A stretch of DNA of 64,000 bases from Peptoniphilus sp. GNH (GCA_021307325.1 CP089931.1:644979-708978), one strand, 5' to 3'; positions 8,918-17,274 are shown, numbered from the stretch's first letter. Notes: generated by a model from the letters alone, not told the origin. Made by a program: numbers and translations.

Positions 8918-10177
8918 TTAATACAATTGTTTTACATTGCCAATCGGAGTGTTAGTGTATTTGTTGAATAAGTCGTTACCTTTAAAATGTTGTTCTATTC
9001 CAGCTTTAACAGTAGGGTCGGTTATTCTGTTTAAAGTTTCAGGCATTAAAGTAAACATATACCTTGCATCAAACTCATAGGCGTGTTTTTCTTCACCTTG
9101 TTTAATGGTCATTTTATATCTCAAAAGATCCCCTATCGGAGGAGCTAAAAGTTCACCATTTCTGCCCTTGCTTTTCAAAGCATTGTAATTAGCGATGTTA
9201 CCTTGGAACAAGTCAAAAAAAGCAGATTTTGCATTTCCAGCGGCCATATTTCTCAATTTTCCACCTGTTATATAACCATTATATTCATTTTCATATTTTA
9301 AATTAGCTCCAATATACTTATGAGTTCCTCTTTTGATTTCTAAGTTTTGGTTATAAGGATAATACCTGCTATCGATAAGCTCAAACTGAATTTGGTAATC
9401 GTCAGAAGCATTTTTAAAATCGTCTTTATTCATTAATCTAAATACAAAAGGAGCCATAGCTTCCCCATTCTTTAAAGCAAACGGGTCTTGGTAGCCTATC
9501 CTAATATCAGGAGTAATCCACTTATCCGAGACCTTGCCCGGATACTTGTCCGCACTTGGCATATCAATGACTTGAGAGATTCTCGCATTTACAATAGCAT
9601 CGTTATCGCCGGGTCTTGCCGCAACCTCACCCTTGTGATAGATCTTCGAGAAAAAGAGATTCAATAACTCATCCTCTGAAAGGTCCTTGTCTGCTACGGG
9701 TTTTGCCATGTAGATGTTTATTAAGTGGGTGCCTTTTGCTTGGCTATAGTCAACTTTGTAGCCCATGTTTTCTGCAATGAATCTTAGGGGAACGTAGGTT
9801 CTGTTGTTTTTTAAGAGGGGTGCGAGGGTCTTCTCGTTCTCGTCTATATAGAGGGGCTTGTCGTTTAGAGTGGCGGTGCTATTTCCTATTTGTAGGCTTA
9901 GCTTTCTGCCGAGGCTCTTGTTTTCCATTTTTATTATTTGGCCTTCGTTTTTCCAATCGACTTTAAAGCCCATGTTCTCGGAGATTACTCTAAGGGGTAC
10001 CATGGTTCTGTTACCCTTTGCAATGTAGGGGTATCCGAGGTTTTCGCCTGTCTCGACTTTTTTCTCGTTTACTTTGATTATAAAGTTTGATTGAGCATCT
10101 ATTTTGTCGAGCCTTACTGCTGATGGAAACAGCGTGAGGGCCGCTAATAGTGCTATAAATATTTTTTTCTTTTTCAT
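8918..10177 (-). CDS. Exported protein with copper-amine-oxidase-type stalk repeats
   Basis: The 419-residue protein has a signal peptide (KKKKIFIALLAALTLFPSA) and two tandem repeats of the copper amine oxidase N-terminal (stalk) domain. The repeats share the pattern TMVPLRVISENMGFKVDW and TYVPLRFIAENMGYKVDY at about residues 58-76 and 126-143. These repeats are common on surface proteins of Clostridia and do not imply oxidase activity. The C-terminal 250 residues are unfamiliar (DKWITPDIRIGYQDPFALKN, a Tyr/Asn-rich region). No anchoring motif is seen. The ribosome-binding site GGAG is 26 bases from the ATG, with a GGGGAAAATCCCC hairpin between them. Confidence 0.75.
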   Translation of the reverse strand: MKKKKIFIALLAALTLFPSAVRLDKIDAQSNFIIKVNEKKVETGENLGYPYIAKGNRTMVPLRVISENMGFKVDWKNEGQIIKMENKSLGRKLSLQIGNSTATLNDKPLYIDENEKTLAPLLKNNRTYVPLRFIAENMGYKVDYSQAKGTHLINIYMAKPVADKDLSEDELLNLFFSKIYHKGEVAARPGDNDAIVNARISQVIDMPSADKYPGKVSDKWITPDIRIGYQDPFALKNGEAMAPFVFRLMNKDDFKNASDDYQIQFELIDSRYYPYNQNLEIKRGTHKYIGANLKYENEYNGYITGGKLRNMAAGNAKSAFFDLFQGNIANYNALKSKGRNGELLAPPIGDLLRYKMTIKQGEEKHAYEFDARYMFTLMPETLNRITDPTVKAGIEQHFKGNDLFNKYTNTPIGNVKQLY

Positions 10178-10210
10178 GAGTTTTTCGGGGATTTTCCCCT
10201 TGTCTCCTTT
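10178..10210 (-). promoter_or_regulatory. Hairpin between ribosome-binding site and start codon
   Basis: AAAGGAG (10204-10210) is followed by ACAA, then GGGGAAAATCCCC, which folds into a 5-bp stem with a 3-base loop, then nine bases and the ATG at 10177. Folding the hairpin would shorten the effective spacer to about 13 bases. No in-frame ATG, GTG or TTG lies closer to the Shine-Dalgarno. Confidence 0.45.
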
Positions 10211-10253
10211 CTCGTATTTTTTTGTTTTTCCTTTCTTTACTTAGGCTTATATG

Positions 10254-10277
10254 TAAAAAAGAAGCCCGCAGGCTTCT
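10254..10277 (-). terminator. Terminator after rnjA
   Basis: On the minus strand GAAGCC-TGC-GGGCTTC is followed by TTTTTT, immediately after the rnjA stop codon. Confidence 0.85.
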
Positions 10278-10279
10278 TA

Positions 10280-11944
10280 CTATACTTCCATTATTACTGG
10301 TAGAATCATCGGGTTTCTCTTAGTCCTCTTAAATACATAAGATCTCAAGGTCGATTTGATGTTTCCCTTTAGATATAATCTGTTTGCTATTTCTTTCTTG
10401 CTTGCCTTGTTTATTAGCTCTTCTATTGCCTTTCTGGCGCCTTCCATCAAGTCTTCAGATTCTCTCACATATACAAAACCTCTGGAGATTAAATCTGGTC
10501 CACAAACAAGCTTTTGCTCTTTTTTAGATATAGTCAAAACAGCAACTATAAGTCCGTCTTCTGAGAGGTGTTTTCTATCTCTTAATACAACATTTCCCAC
10601 ATCTCCGATGCCAAGCCCGTCTACCATGACACTTCCTGCAGGAACATCCGAACCTATCTTGGCACTTCTGCCATTTATCTCTAAAACTTCTCCATTGTTC
10701 ATTACAAATATATTCTTTTCTCTGATTCCCATCGCTTCAGCAATCTCCTTGTGTTTTAAGAGATGCCTTATTTCGCCATGGGCAGGCACAAAATACTTGG
10801 GCTTTACAAGTTCCAATATGAGCTTTAATTCTTCCTGACAAGCATGGCCTGAAACGTGAATTTCTGATAAGGACTCATATACAACCTCTGTGCCATTGTC
10901 AATCAGCTTATTTATAACTGCGGTAACTGCAGTTTCATTGCCCGGTATCGGAGTGGCAGACAAGATGACCACATCCTTAGGATGAATCTGAATTTGCCTG
11001 TGTTCTCCATTTGCAATTCTCGTAAGGGCACTCATCGGCTCGCCTTGAGATCCAGTTGTGATTATCGTGAGCTGACCCGGCTTGTACCTTTTCATGTTAT
11101 TTATATCTACAAAAGTATCTTTCTTGACTCTTAGATAACCAAGCTTTCTTGCCGTCTCCATGACATTTACCATAGACCTTCCAGAAAGCACAACCTTTCT
11201 GCCATGCTCCTCGGACGCATTTATGATTTGTTGGATTCTGTGAACATTAGAGGCAAAAGTCGCGATGATAAGTCTTCTGCCTTCAAATACATTAAAAAGT
11301 CTTTTGAAAGTCTCTCCGACCTTTCTCTCGCTTAGAGTATAGCCGGGTCTTAGGACGTTGGTAGACTCTCCTATCATGGCGATGACACCCTTTTGACCAA
11401 TCTCAGAGATCCTTCTTAGATTTATTACATCTCCCGAAATGGGAGTGAAGTCCACCTTGAAATCTCCTGAGTGGTAGACATAGCCGAGGGGAGTTTTGAT
11501 TGCAAGAGCGCAAGCATCTGGAATAGAGTGGTTCACGCTAATCCATTCGACTTCCATTTTGCCGAACTTTATCTTGTCTCCAGCTTTTACCACCTTCATG
11601 TCAACATGGCCCAACCTATGCTCTTTAAGTTTGTTTTCCAAAAGTCCCATGGTGAGGGCTGTCCCATAAATAGGTAATTTTAATTTCTTCAATAAATAAG
11701 GGATTGCACCGATATGATCCTCATGACCGTGTGTCAGCACAAGCCCCTTTATCTTGTCTTGATTCATTACAAGGTATTGAAAATCAGGTATTACCACATC
11801 AATACCAAGTTGTTCTTCCTCTGGGAAGGTCATCCCGCAATCGACAATTATGATTTCATCCTTGAATTGAACCAAGGTCATATTCTTGCCAATTTCTCTC
11901 ATGCCCCCCAAAGGAATGATTTTTAAGTTGTTACTGCTTCTCAT
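10280..11944 (-). CDS. rnjA: Ribonuclease J
   Basis: Metallo-beta-lactamase-fold RNase of the beta-CASP group with 5'-3' exonuclease and endonuclease activity in RNA decay and rRNA maturation. The 554-residue protein has the zinc motif LTHGHEDHIGAIPYL near residue 70, YHSGDFKVD, the beta-CASP stretch IATFASNVHRIQQI, and the C-terminal HVSGHACQEEL and VPAHGE motifs. The start at 11944 follows AAGGAG, and its A is the last base of the fur stop codon (TAATG). It is the last gene of the ruvX-DUF1292-fur-rnjA operon, so its level may follow iron status if the Fur box upstream is real. It could equally be the J2 paralogue; only one copy is visible. Confidence 0.95.
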   Translation of the reverse strand: MRSSNNLKIIPLGGMREIGKNMTLVQFKDEIIIVDCGMTFPEEEQLGIDVVIPDFQYLVMNQDKIKGLVLTHGHEDHIGAIPYLLKKLKLPIYGTALTMGLLENKLKEHRLGHVDMKVVKAGDKIKFGKMEVEWISVNHSIPDACALAIKTPLGYVYHSGDFKVDFTPISGDVINLRRISEIGQKGVIAMIGESTNVLRPGYTLSERKVGETFKRLFNVFEGRRLIIATFASNVHRIQQIINASEEHGRKVVLSGRSMVNVMETARKLGYLRVKKDTFVDINNMKRYKPGQLTIITTGSQGEPMSALTRIANGEHRQIQIHPKDVVILSATPIPGNETAVTAVINKLIDNGTEVVYESLSEIHVSGHACQEELKLILELVKPKYFVPAHGEIRHLLKHKEIAEAMGIREKNIFVMNNGEVLEINGRSAKIGSDVPAGSVMVDGLGIGDVGNVVLRDRKHLSEDGLIVAVLTISKKEQKLVCGPDLISRGFVYVRESEDLMEGARKAIEELINKASKKEIANRLYLKGNIKSTLRSYVFKRTKRNPMILPVIMEV

Positions 11945-12396
11945 TATTTCTCCTTCTTTTTCTGACAATCGCTGCAGTAACCGTAAAACTTCAGATTATG
12001 ATCTACTATTTTAAATTTTTCAGATTTTTCAACAGATGATTCGAGCGCATCTAAAAGATCCAGTTTGACCTCTATTACTTTGTTGCATGAAAGACATATC
12101 AAATGGTGATGTCTATGCTCATTCTTTTCGCTCTTTAATTCGTATCTTATTGCTCCGTCATCAAAAGAGATTTTATATATTATGCCCAATTTTTCAAAAA
12201 GCAAAATTGTCCTATATACAGTTGCAATTCCCACTTCAGGATTTGCCTTTTTAGCAATTTTATAAACTTCCTCTGTTGTTAGGTGATGGCTTACATTGTC
12301 TACAAAAACCTTGTAGATGTCTTTTCTTTGATTTGTAAACTTGTATCCGTTTTCTCTTAAAATGTTTTTTACTATTTCTTCATAATCCTTTTTCAT
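11944..12396 (-). CDS. fur: Fur-family metal-dependent repressor
   Basis: DNA-binding regulator of 150 residues. The N-terminal winged helix (YKFTNQRKDIYKVF, VGIATVYRTILLFEKLGI) is followed by the metal/dimerisation domain with EHRHHHLICLSC and a second pair YCSDC, giving the two CxxC sites of the structural zinc. The histidine cluster fits Fur; PerR and Zur share much of this architecture, so the metal specificity is not certain. The downstream overlap with rnjA and a Fur-box-like sequence in the operon promoter suggest autoregulation. Confidence 0.85.
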   Translation of the reverse strand: MKKDYEEIVKNILRENGYKFTNQRKDIYKVFVDNVSHHLTTEEVYKIAKKANPEVGIATVYRTILLFEKLGIIYKISFDDGAIRYELKSEKNEHRHHHLICLSCNKVIEVKLDLLDALESSVEKSEKFKIVDHNLKFYGYCSDCQKKKEK

Positions 12397-12404
12397 GTTT
12401 TCAC

Positions 12405-12650
12405 CTACTGCATCTTGTCTTTTATTAATTCTTCATATACTTCTACTGCGTCATTTAATTCATCGTCATCAATTCCGACAAAAATTCCATTTCCATTTTC
12501 ATCAAAATCTTGTCTTAGAATATATATCTGACCGTCAATATCTTCGCTAGGAACCATCGCCACATAAGAAGTGTCGTCTACTTGAAACTTGGCCTTTAAA
12601 ATAAATTCAACTGGTTGATCATTCTCATCAAAAAATAAATGTTTTTCCAT
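12405..12650 (-). CDS. DUF1292 family protein (YrzB-like)
   Basis: Small acidic protein of 81 residues with no known function. The pattern EKHLFFDENDQPVEFILKAKF, then YVAMVPSED and IYILRQDFDENG, is that of DUF1292 proteins, which sit beside ruvX (yqgF/yrrK) throughout Firmicutes. It starts 8 bases after the ruvX stop codon and ends 8 bases before fur. I infer co-transcription with ruvX, fur and rnjA. Confidence 0.85.
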   Translation of the reverse strand: MEKHLFFDENDQPVEFILKAKFQVDDTSYVAMVPSEDIDGQIYILRQDFDENGNGIFVGIDDDELNDAVEVYEELIKDKMQ

Positions 12651-12658
12651 TAAGCCTC

Positions 12659-13066
12659 CTACTTGGAATCTAGATAGGTTTGGAGAATGTACGAGGCTGC
12701 TATTTTATCAATATACTTTTTTCTATTTTCTCTTCTTACAGAGCCTTCTATCAAGACTCTCTGCGCACTTATACTTGTCATTCTCTCGTCAATATAAATC
12801 AGATTCACTTTAAACTTATTCTTTATTTTTTCAGCAAATTTCCTGACTTTTTCGGATTGGGGTCCCAAGGTGTTATTCATATTTATAGGAAGTCCAACAA
12901 CTACGTCACAAAGCTCGTATTCATTTATCAATTTCTCAATCTCCGCATAAGCGTCCTTATTGGATGTCCTTTCTATTCGCATAAGCGGTTGAGCAAACAT
13001 CCCAAGCTCATCAGAGATGGCAACTCCTATATATTTGTCACCTATGTCCAGTCCAAGCACTCTCAT
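12659..13066 (-). CDS. ruvX: Holliday-junction resolvase-like RNase H-fold protein (YqgF/RuvX)
   Basis: RNase H-fold nuclease of 135 residues, implicated in 16S rRNA 5'-end maturation and proposed as a Holliday-junction resolvase. The motifs LGLDIGDKYIGVAISDE (catalytic Asp), VVGLPINMNNTLGPQS and IDERMTSISAQ are all present. The ATG follows AGGAG. First gene of a four-gene operon with a near-consensus promoter. In many Firmicutes ireB lies upstream; here it is replaced by a divergent tRNA-Leu gene. Confidence 0.93.
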   Translation of the reverse strand: MRVLGLDIGDKYIGVAISDELGMFAQPLMRIERTSNKDAYAEIEKLINEYELCDVVVGLPINMNNTLGPQSEKVRKFAEKIKNKFKVNLIYIDERMTSISAQRVLIEGSVRRENRKKYIDKIAASYILQTYLDSK

Positions 13067-13074
13067 GATTTTCT

Positions 13075-13093
13075 CCTAATCGTTATCATTATT
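13075..13093 (-). promoter_or_regulatory. Fur-box-like operator over the ruvX-fur promoter
   Basis: Minus-strand sequence AATAATGATAACGATTAGG matches the classical 19-base Fur box at 14 positions when aligned by hand, or three GATAAT-type hexamers (5/6, 5/6, 4/6). It overlaps the -10 element and the Shine-Dalgarno of ruvX. As fur is the third gene of this operon, this suggests a negative feedback loop. Confidence 0.55.
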
Positions 13094-13119
13094 ATATACT
13101 AGCTACTAAATCCTATCAA
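13091..13119 (-). promoter_or_regulatory. Promoter of ruvX-DUF1292-fur-rnjA
   Basis: TTGATA (13114-13119), 17 bases, TATAAT (13091-13096) on the minus strand. This is near consensus for the housekeeping sigma factor. Confidence 0.8.
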
Positions 13120-13126
13120 GTTATTG

Positions 13127-13155
13127 TTGAAATTTAAGGGTTTTCGATTTACAAT
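13127..13155 (+). promoter_or_regulatory. Promoter of tRNA-Leu(CAG)
   Basis: TTGAAA (13127-13132), 17 bases, TACAAT (13150-13155), ten bases before the mature tRNA 5' end. Divergent from the ruvX promoter. Confidence 0.75.
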
Positions 13156-13165
13156 ATATAGGCGA

Positions 13166-13252
13166 GCAGAAGTGATGGAATTGGCAGACTTCTCGGTCTC
13201 AGAAGCCGAGGACCTTTGGGTCGTGAGGGTTCAAGTCCCTTCTTCTGCACCA
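13166..13252 (+). tRNA. tRNA-Leu (anticodon CAG)
   Basis: Acceptor stem GCAGAAG pairs with CTTCTGC. The anticodon arm is TCGGT-CTCAGAA-GCCGA, giving anticodon CAG with U33 and A37. A long variable arm typical of tRNA-Leu follows, then the T-arm with GGTTCAAGTCC. The CCA end is encoded (13250-13252). Confidence 0.95.
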
Positions 13253-13303
13253 ATATATTTGTGTTTTATAAGTTATCAAATACTTATAAAATTCACTCTA
13301 AAA

Positions 13304-13337
13304 GGACCAAGCTTTTATAAGTCTTGGTTCTTTTTTT
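13304..13337 (+). terminator. Terminator after tRNA-Leu(CAG)
   Basis: GGACCAAG pairs with CTTGGTTC and is followed by seven T. The remaining sequence up to polA (13338-13569) shows only a TATAAT at 13547-13552 that may be the polA -10; I see nothing else in it. Confidence 0.8.
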
Positions 13338-13569
13338 ATTTTTATATTTTTTACCCTTTCCATGTAAACTTTAATCTTGCTTGTTATTTTATTTGTGCCA
13401 TTCATCCTTGCTTTTAATGAAATCTTATTTTTATATATTTATCTCAAGTAATCTGTTTTCTTCCTTATGATGCGATAATTAAAGTTTCCTTAAAACTCAA
13501 AGGATATAAATGCCTAAGCTCTCCCACTTCTATTCACTTTTTGTAGTATAATCAAGAAAAGGAGTGCTT

Positions 13570-16212
13570 ATGAAAAAAATATTAATTATAGACGGATCGT
13601 CACTTTTCTTTAGGGCCTTTTATGCCCTTCCCAATCTTACAAATTCAAAGGGCTTTCCCACAAATGCCATATATGGTTTTGTGACCATGCTTGAAAATGC
13701 CATCGAAAAAATAAAGCCATCTGATATTTGTGTCTGCTTTGATTTGAAGGGCAAGACCTTTCGTCATGAGCAGTTCAAAGACTACAAGGCCAACAGGCAA
13801 AAAATGCCTGATGAGCTGTCTCTGCAATTTCCTCTTGTGAGAAAAATTTTGGATGCCATGAATATAAGAGTTCTCGAGTCGTCAAAGTTTGAGGCTGATG
13901 ATTTGGCAGGAAGCCTTTCTAAGTTGAGCGAAAATGCTGGTTACGAGTGTGTGCTTTTAACAGGTGATAAGGATTACTTCCAACTAATAAGCGAAAAGAC
14001 TAAGGTCTTGCTTACCAGAAAGGGCATCACTGAGTTAGAAGTTTTTGATGAAGAAAAGCTCTTTAAGGAATATTCTCTAAGTCCTACGGAGTTCATCGAC
14101 CTAAAAGGTCTCATGGGAGACCAATCCGATAACATACCTGGTGTGAAGGGCATAGGAGAAAAGACTGGCATAAAACTCTTGAAAGAATTTTCTTCTATCG
14201 AAAATATTTACTCGAATTTAGATAAAATCTCTGCCAAGTCTTTAAAATCAAAGTTAGAAGACGGCAAGGCTCTGGCCTTTATGTCTAAAAAACTTGCAAC
14301 AATAATACGAGATGTGCCAATTGATGCAGATCTAAAAGATTTTGAAATCAAGCCCTACAATCTTTCAGAGCTTGTAAAAATCTATGAGGAGTACGAGTTT
14401 TACAGTTTTTTAAAGAAATTGCCCCTAAATGATTCCCCTGCTAAAACTGATGAGATTTCCAAGTCTGTAGAAATTTTGGATGAATATGAAACTTCTTATT
14501 TGAAAAAGATTTTAAAAAATAAAAATTTCGCCTTTAAGTTGATTTCAGAAGGCAAATTTTACGAGGGCGTCCTGCCTTCTTTTTGGGGACTCAAGACTGA
14601 AAATGAGCCTCCAGTATTTTACAAATTCTCCAAAGAATCTCTTTTAAAATTTAAGGAAGCCTTTGAAAGGGAAGATATAGAAATTTTGGGCCATAATCTC
14701 AAGGAAGATCTCATAAGTCTTATTGGGTTTGGGATAGATTTTAAAAATGTAAAGTACGACTTGCAAATTGCCGAATATATCATCGCACCCGAGGTTTCGA
14801 ATTATGAAATCGAAAGGCTTACTCAAATCTATCTAAATAAAAATATGAAAAGCCTAAAAGAAATTTTAGGTAAAGGCAAAACTTCAAAAAAACTAGAAGA
14901 AGCATCTGACGATGTCAAAATCTATCTCGCAGACTTATTAGATGCCATATACAAAATCAAGCCTGAACAGGAAAAAAAGATGGACGACAAAAGCAAAGGT
15001 CTTTTTTATGATGTGGAGATGCCCCTTATAGAAGTGCTAGCAGATATGGAGGTCGTTGGCTTTTCTGTTGATAAATCTTGCCTCGAAGATATAGGTTTGG
15101 TCTTGGATTCAAATTTAAAAAAACTGACTCAAGAAATTTTTTCAGAGGCCCAAGAGGAGTTTAATATCAACTCTCCCAAGCAATTAGGCGAGATTCTTTT
15201 TGAAAAACTCAACTTCCCCGTCATCAAAAAAACTAAAACGGGCTATGCAACTGGTGCTGAGGTTTTGGAAAAGTTGGCAGGTCAAGGCGGAATAATAGAA
15301 AATATCCTAGAGTATAGAAAGCTTTCAAAACTCAAGTCTACTTATGTAGATGGACTAATCAAAATAATAAATAAAAATGATTCAAAAATTCACTCATCCT
15401 TCAACCAAACTGTCACAGCAACTGGTAGGATTTCCTCGACAGAACCCAACTTGCAAAATATTCCAATTAGAACAAAGGAAGGTCGCCTAATAAGAAAAGC
15501 CTTTTTGCCATCGGAAAATTGCAGATTAATCGATGCCGACTACTCACAAATAGAATTAAGAGTGCTGGCATCAGTATCCGATGACAAAGATATGATTGAG
15601 GCTTTTAAGCATGGAGAAGATATCCACGCTTCAACAGCTGCCCAAGTATTTAAGGTAGATATAAAGGATGTCGACTCTGAACTCAGAAGCAGGGCCAAGG
15701 CTGTCAATTTTGGCATTGTATATGGCATTTCAGACTATGGTCTTTCCCAAAACTTAAATATACCAAGACAAGAAGCCAAGACTTATATTGACAATTACCT
15801 CAATCACTACAAGGGCATCAAGGCCTTTATGGAAAATATAGTAAAAGAAGGCAAAGAAAAGGGCTATGTCAGAACAATTTTTGGTCGCAAGAGAAATATT
15901 CCAGAGCTAAATAACAGAAACTTTAATATAAGGTCTTTTGGCGAACGTATAGCACTTAATACACCAATCCAAGGCTCTGCCGCCGATATAATAAAGATTG
16001 CCATGGTTAAAGTTTTTCAAAAGCTCAAGGCTGAAAATTTAAAGAGTAAGTTGATTTTGCAAGTCCATGATGAGCTGATCTTGGATTCCCCGATAGATGA
16101 AATAGACAGAGCCAAGAAAATCTTAAAAGATGTGATGGAAAATGCCGGCAAGTTAAAAGTGGATTTGTTAGTAGATATGGAGGTCTTGGATAATTGGTAT
16201 GATGCAAAATAA
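13570..16212 (+). CDS. polA: DNA polymerase I
   Basis: Replication and repair polymerase of 880 residues. The N-terminal 5'-nuclease domain (DGSSLFFRAFYALP, TGDKDYFQL, GLMGDQSDNIPGVKG) spans about residues 1-285. The middle 3'-5' exonuclease domain is degenerate: the position expected to read like DTET reads KLISEG, so proofreading is probably absent, as in Bacillus Pol I. The polymerase domain carries DADYSQIELRVLA near residue 655, RAKAVNFGIVYGIS and HDELILD near residue 832. The ATG at 13570 after GGAG is preferred over a GTG at 13564. coaE overlaps its end by 14 bases. Confidence 0.97.
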   Translation: MKKILIIDGSSLFFRAFYALPNLTNSKGFPTNAIYGFVTMLENAIEKIKPSDICVCFDLKGKTFRHEQFKDYKANRQKMPDELSLQFPLVRKILDAMNIRVLESSKFEADDLAGSLSKLSENAGYECVLLTGDKDYFQLISEKTKVLLTRKGITELEVFDEEKLFKEYSLSPTEFIDLKGLMGDQSDNIPGVKGIGEKTGIKLLKEFSSIENIYSNLDKISAKSLKSKLEDGKALAFMSKKLATIIRDVPIDADLKDFEIKPYNLSELVKIYEEYEFYSFLKKLPLNDSPAKTDEISKSVEILDEYETSYLKKILKNKNFAFKLISEGKFYEGVLPSFWGLKTENEPPVFYKFSKESLLKFKEAFEREDIEILGHNLKEDLISLIGFGIDFKNVKYDLQIAEYIIAPEVSNYEIERLTQIYLNKNMKSLKEILGKGKTSKKLEEASDDVKIYLADLLDAIYKIKPEQEKKMDDKSKGLFYDVEMPLIEVLADMEVVGFSVDKSCLEDIGLVLDSNLKKLTQEIFSEAQEEFNINSPKQLGEILFEKLNFPVIKKTKTGYATGAEVLEKLAGQGGIIENILEYRKLSKLKSTYVDGLIKIINKNDSKIHSSFNQTVTATGRISSTEPNLQNIPIRTKEGRLIRKAFLPSENCRLIDADYSQIELRVLASVSDDKDMIEAFKHGEDIHASTAAQVFKVDIKDVDSELRSRAKAVNFGIVYGISDYGLSQNLNIPRQEAKTYIDNYLNHYKGIKAFMENIVKEGKEKGYVRTIFGRKRNIPELNNRNFNIRSFGERIALNTPIQGSAADIIKIAMVKVFQKLKAENLKSKLILQVHDELILDSPIDEIDRAKKILKDVMENAGKLKVDLLVDMEVLDNWYDAK

Positions 16213-16825
16213 AACAAGATATATAGGCTTGACCGGCTCAATTGCAACTGGGAAATCCACAGTTTCTTCATATCTAAAAAAACTCGGCTACCCCCTTGTC
16301 GATGCTGATGTAATCGCCAAGAACATCTACTCTGATAAGGATGTATATAAAAAGACCCTAGCCATCTTTGGAAGGGATATCTTGGATAAAGAAGGCATAA
16401 GTCGAGATAAGCTTGCTAGAAAAGTCTTTGGAAACAAAAAAGCCTTGGATGAACTTTCAAAAATAGTTCATCCCGGCATCTTGAAAAATTTACAAGAAGA
16501 GGCCTTTTCCTACGCAAATGCAGATTTTGTCTTTTTGGATATTCCCCTGCTCTTGGAAATGAAAGAAAAGATAGAAAGCGTGATTTCCTTTTATGAAATT
16601 TGGCTTGTCTATGTGCCAAGAGAAATTCAAATCGAAAGGCTTATCAAAAGAGATGGCATCGACAGAGCCTATGCCCTAAAAAAATTAAATTCGCAAATGT
16701 CCATTGAGGACAAGAAAAGGCTCGCTGATATTATATTATACAACGATACGAGCTTAGAAAACCTATATGCTCAAGTAGACTACGAAATAAAAAATCTAAA
16801 AGAAAGAATTGAAAAAAACCGCTAA
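16199..16825 (+). CDS. coaE: Dephospho-CoA kinase
   Basis: Last step of coenzyme A synthesis, phosphorylating dephospho-CoA. The 208-residue protein has the Walker A loop GLTGSIATGKSTVS, then VDADVIAK, the KIVHPGI motif and FLDIPLLLE, all standard for CoaE. It starts inside the polA 3' end in a different frame (ATG at 16199; a second ATG directly follows), a polA-coaE arrangement common in Firmicutes. The -35 of the next tRNA gene lies within its last codons. Confidence 0.95.
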   Translation: MMQNKTRYIGLTGSIATGKSTVSSYLKKLGYPLVDADVIAKNIYSDKDVYKKTLAIFGRDILDKEGISRDKLARKVFGNKKALDELSKIVHPGILKNLQEEAFSYANADFVFLDIPLLLEMKEKIESVISFYEIWLVYVPREIQIERLIKRDGIDRAYALKKLNSQMSIEDKKRLADIILYNDTSLENLYAQVDYEIKNLKERIEKNR

Positions 16826-16837
16826 CTATTATATAAT
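16809..16837 (+). promoter_or_regulatory. Promoter of tRNA-Leu(GAG), overlapping the coaE 3' end
   Basis: TTGAAA (16809-16814) lies inside coaE codons; after 17 bases TATAAT (16832-16837) follows, ten bases before the tRNA. A small inverted repeat, GCTAA with TTAGC, flanks the -10. Confidence 0.8.
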
Positions 16838-16847
16838 AATTAGCGTT

Positions 16848-16933
16848 GCGGAGGTGCTGGAATGGCAGACAGGCATGTTTGAGGGGCATGTGCGTGCAAA
16901 CGCGTGAGGGTTCAAGTCCCTTTCTCCGCACCA
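16848..16933 (+). tRNA. tRNA-Leu (anticodon GAG)
   Basis: Acceptor GCGGAGG pairs with TCTCCGC. The anticodon arm CATGT-TTGAGGG-GCATG gives anticodon GAG. A long variable arm (GTGCGTGCAAACGCGT region), T-arm GGTTCAAGTCC and an encoded CCA end are present. Confidence 0.95.
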
Positions 16934-16985
16934 TTATTTTTTTAAAGCTTTACACAATTTTACAAGATATGCAAATTTAAGATAC

Positions 16986-17021
16986 AATTGCCTAGTTATT
17001 AAAAGCCGGGCAATTTTTTTA
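16986..17021 (+). terminator. Terminator after tRNA-Leu(GAG)
   Basis: AATTGCC pairs with GGCAATT, followed by a T run. The rest of the 341-base gap to rnfB (17022-17223) is AT-rich and shows no gene or site that I can support. Confidence 0.65.
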
Positions 17022-17223
17022 TTGTTTTTGCATGAATTTATACGCTTTTCAAACTTATAGCAGACAAATGGCATACATTTCTTAATTTTTCTACAAATTA
17101 GCTCCTATGAATTTTATCTATACTTTTTCAACTATATGATAGATCCCCCAACCTCATTCGCATTTTATAAGTTTTTGATGAAGTACGTTAATTTAACATT
17201 ATAAATATTTTTACTTCTTACAT

Positions 17224-17258
17224 AAAAAAAGAGGTCCGTATCAACGAACCTCTTTTTT
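17224..17258 (-). terminator. Terminator after rnfB
   Basis: On the minus strand AGAGGTTCGT-TGAT-ACGGACCTCT (ten pairs, one G-T) is followed by TTTTTTT. It closes the rnf operon. Confidence 0.9.
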
Positions 17259-17274
17259 GTTTTATATGCAGTTT

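Noticed and set aside
13124-13417. Plus-strand frame across tRNA-Leu(CAG)
   Set aside because: It runs through the tRNA and its terminator and has no ribosome-binding site.
16731-16934. Minus-strand reading frame over tRNA-Leu(GAG), with RRKGLEPSRVCTHMPLKHA
   Set aside because: This is a familiar false protein produced by antisense reading of tRNA-Leu genes; the tRNA explains the region.
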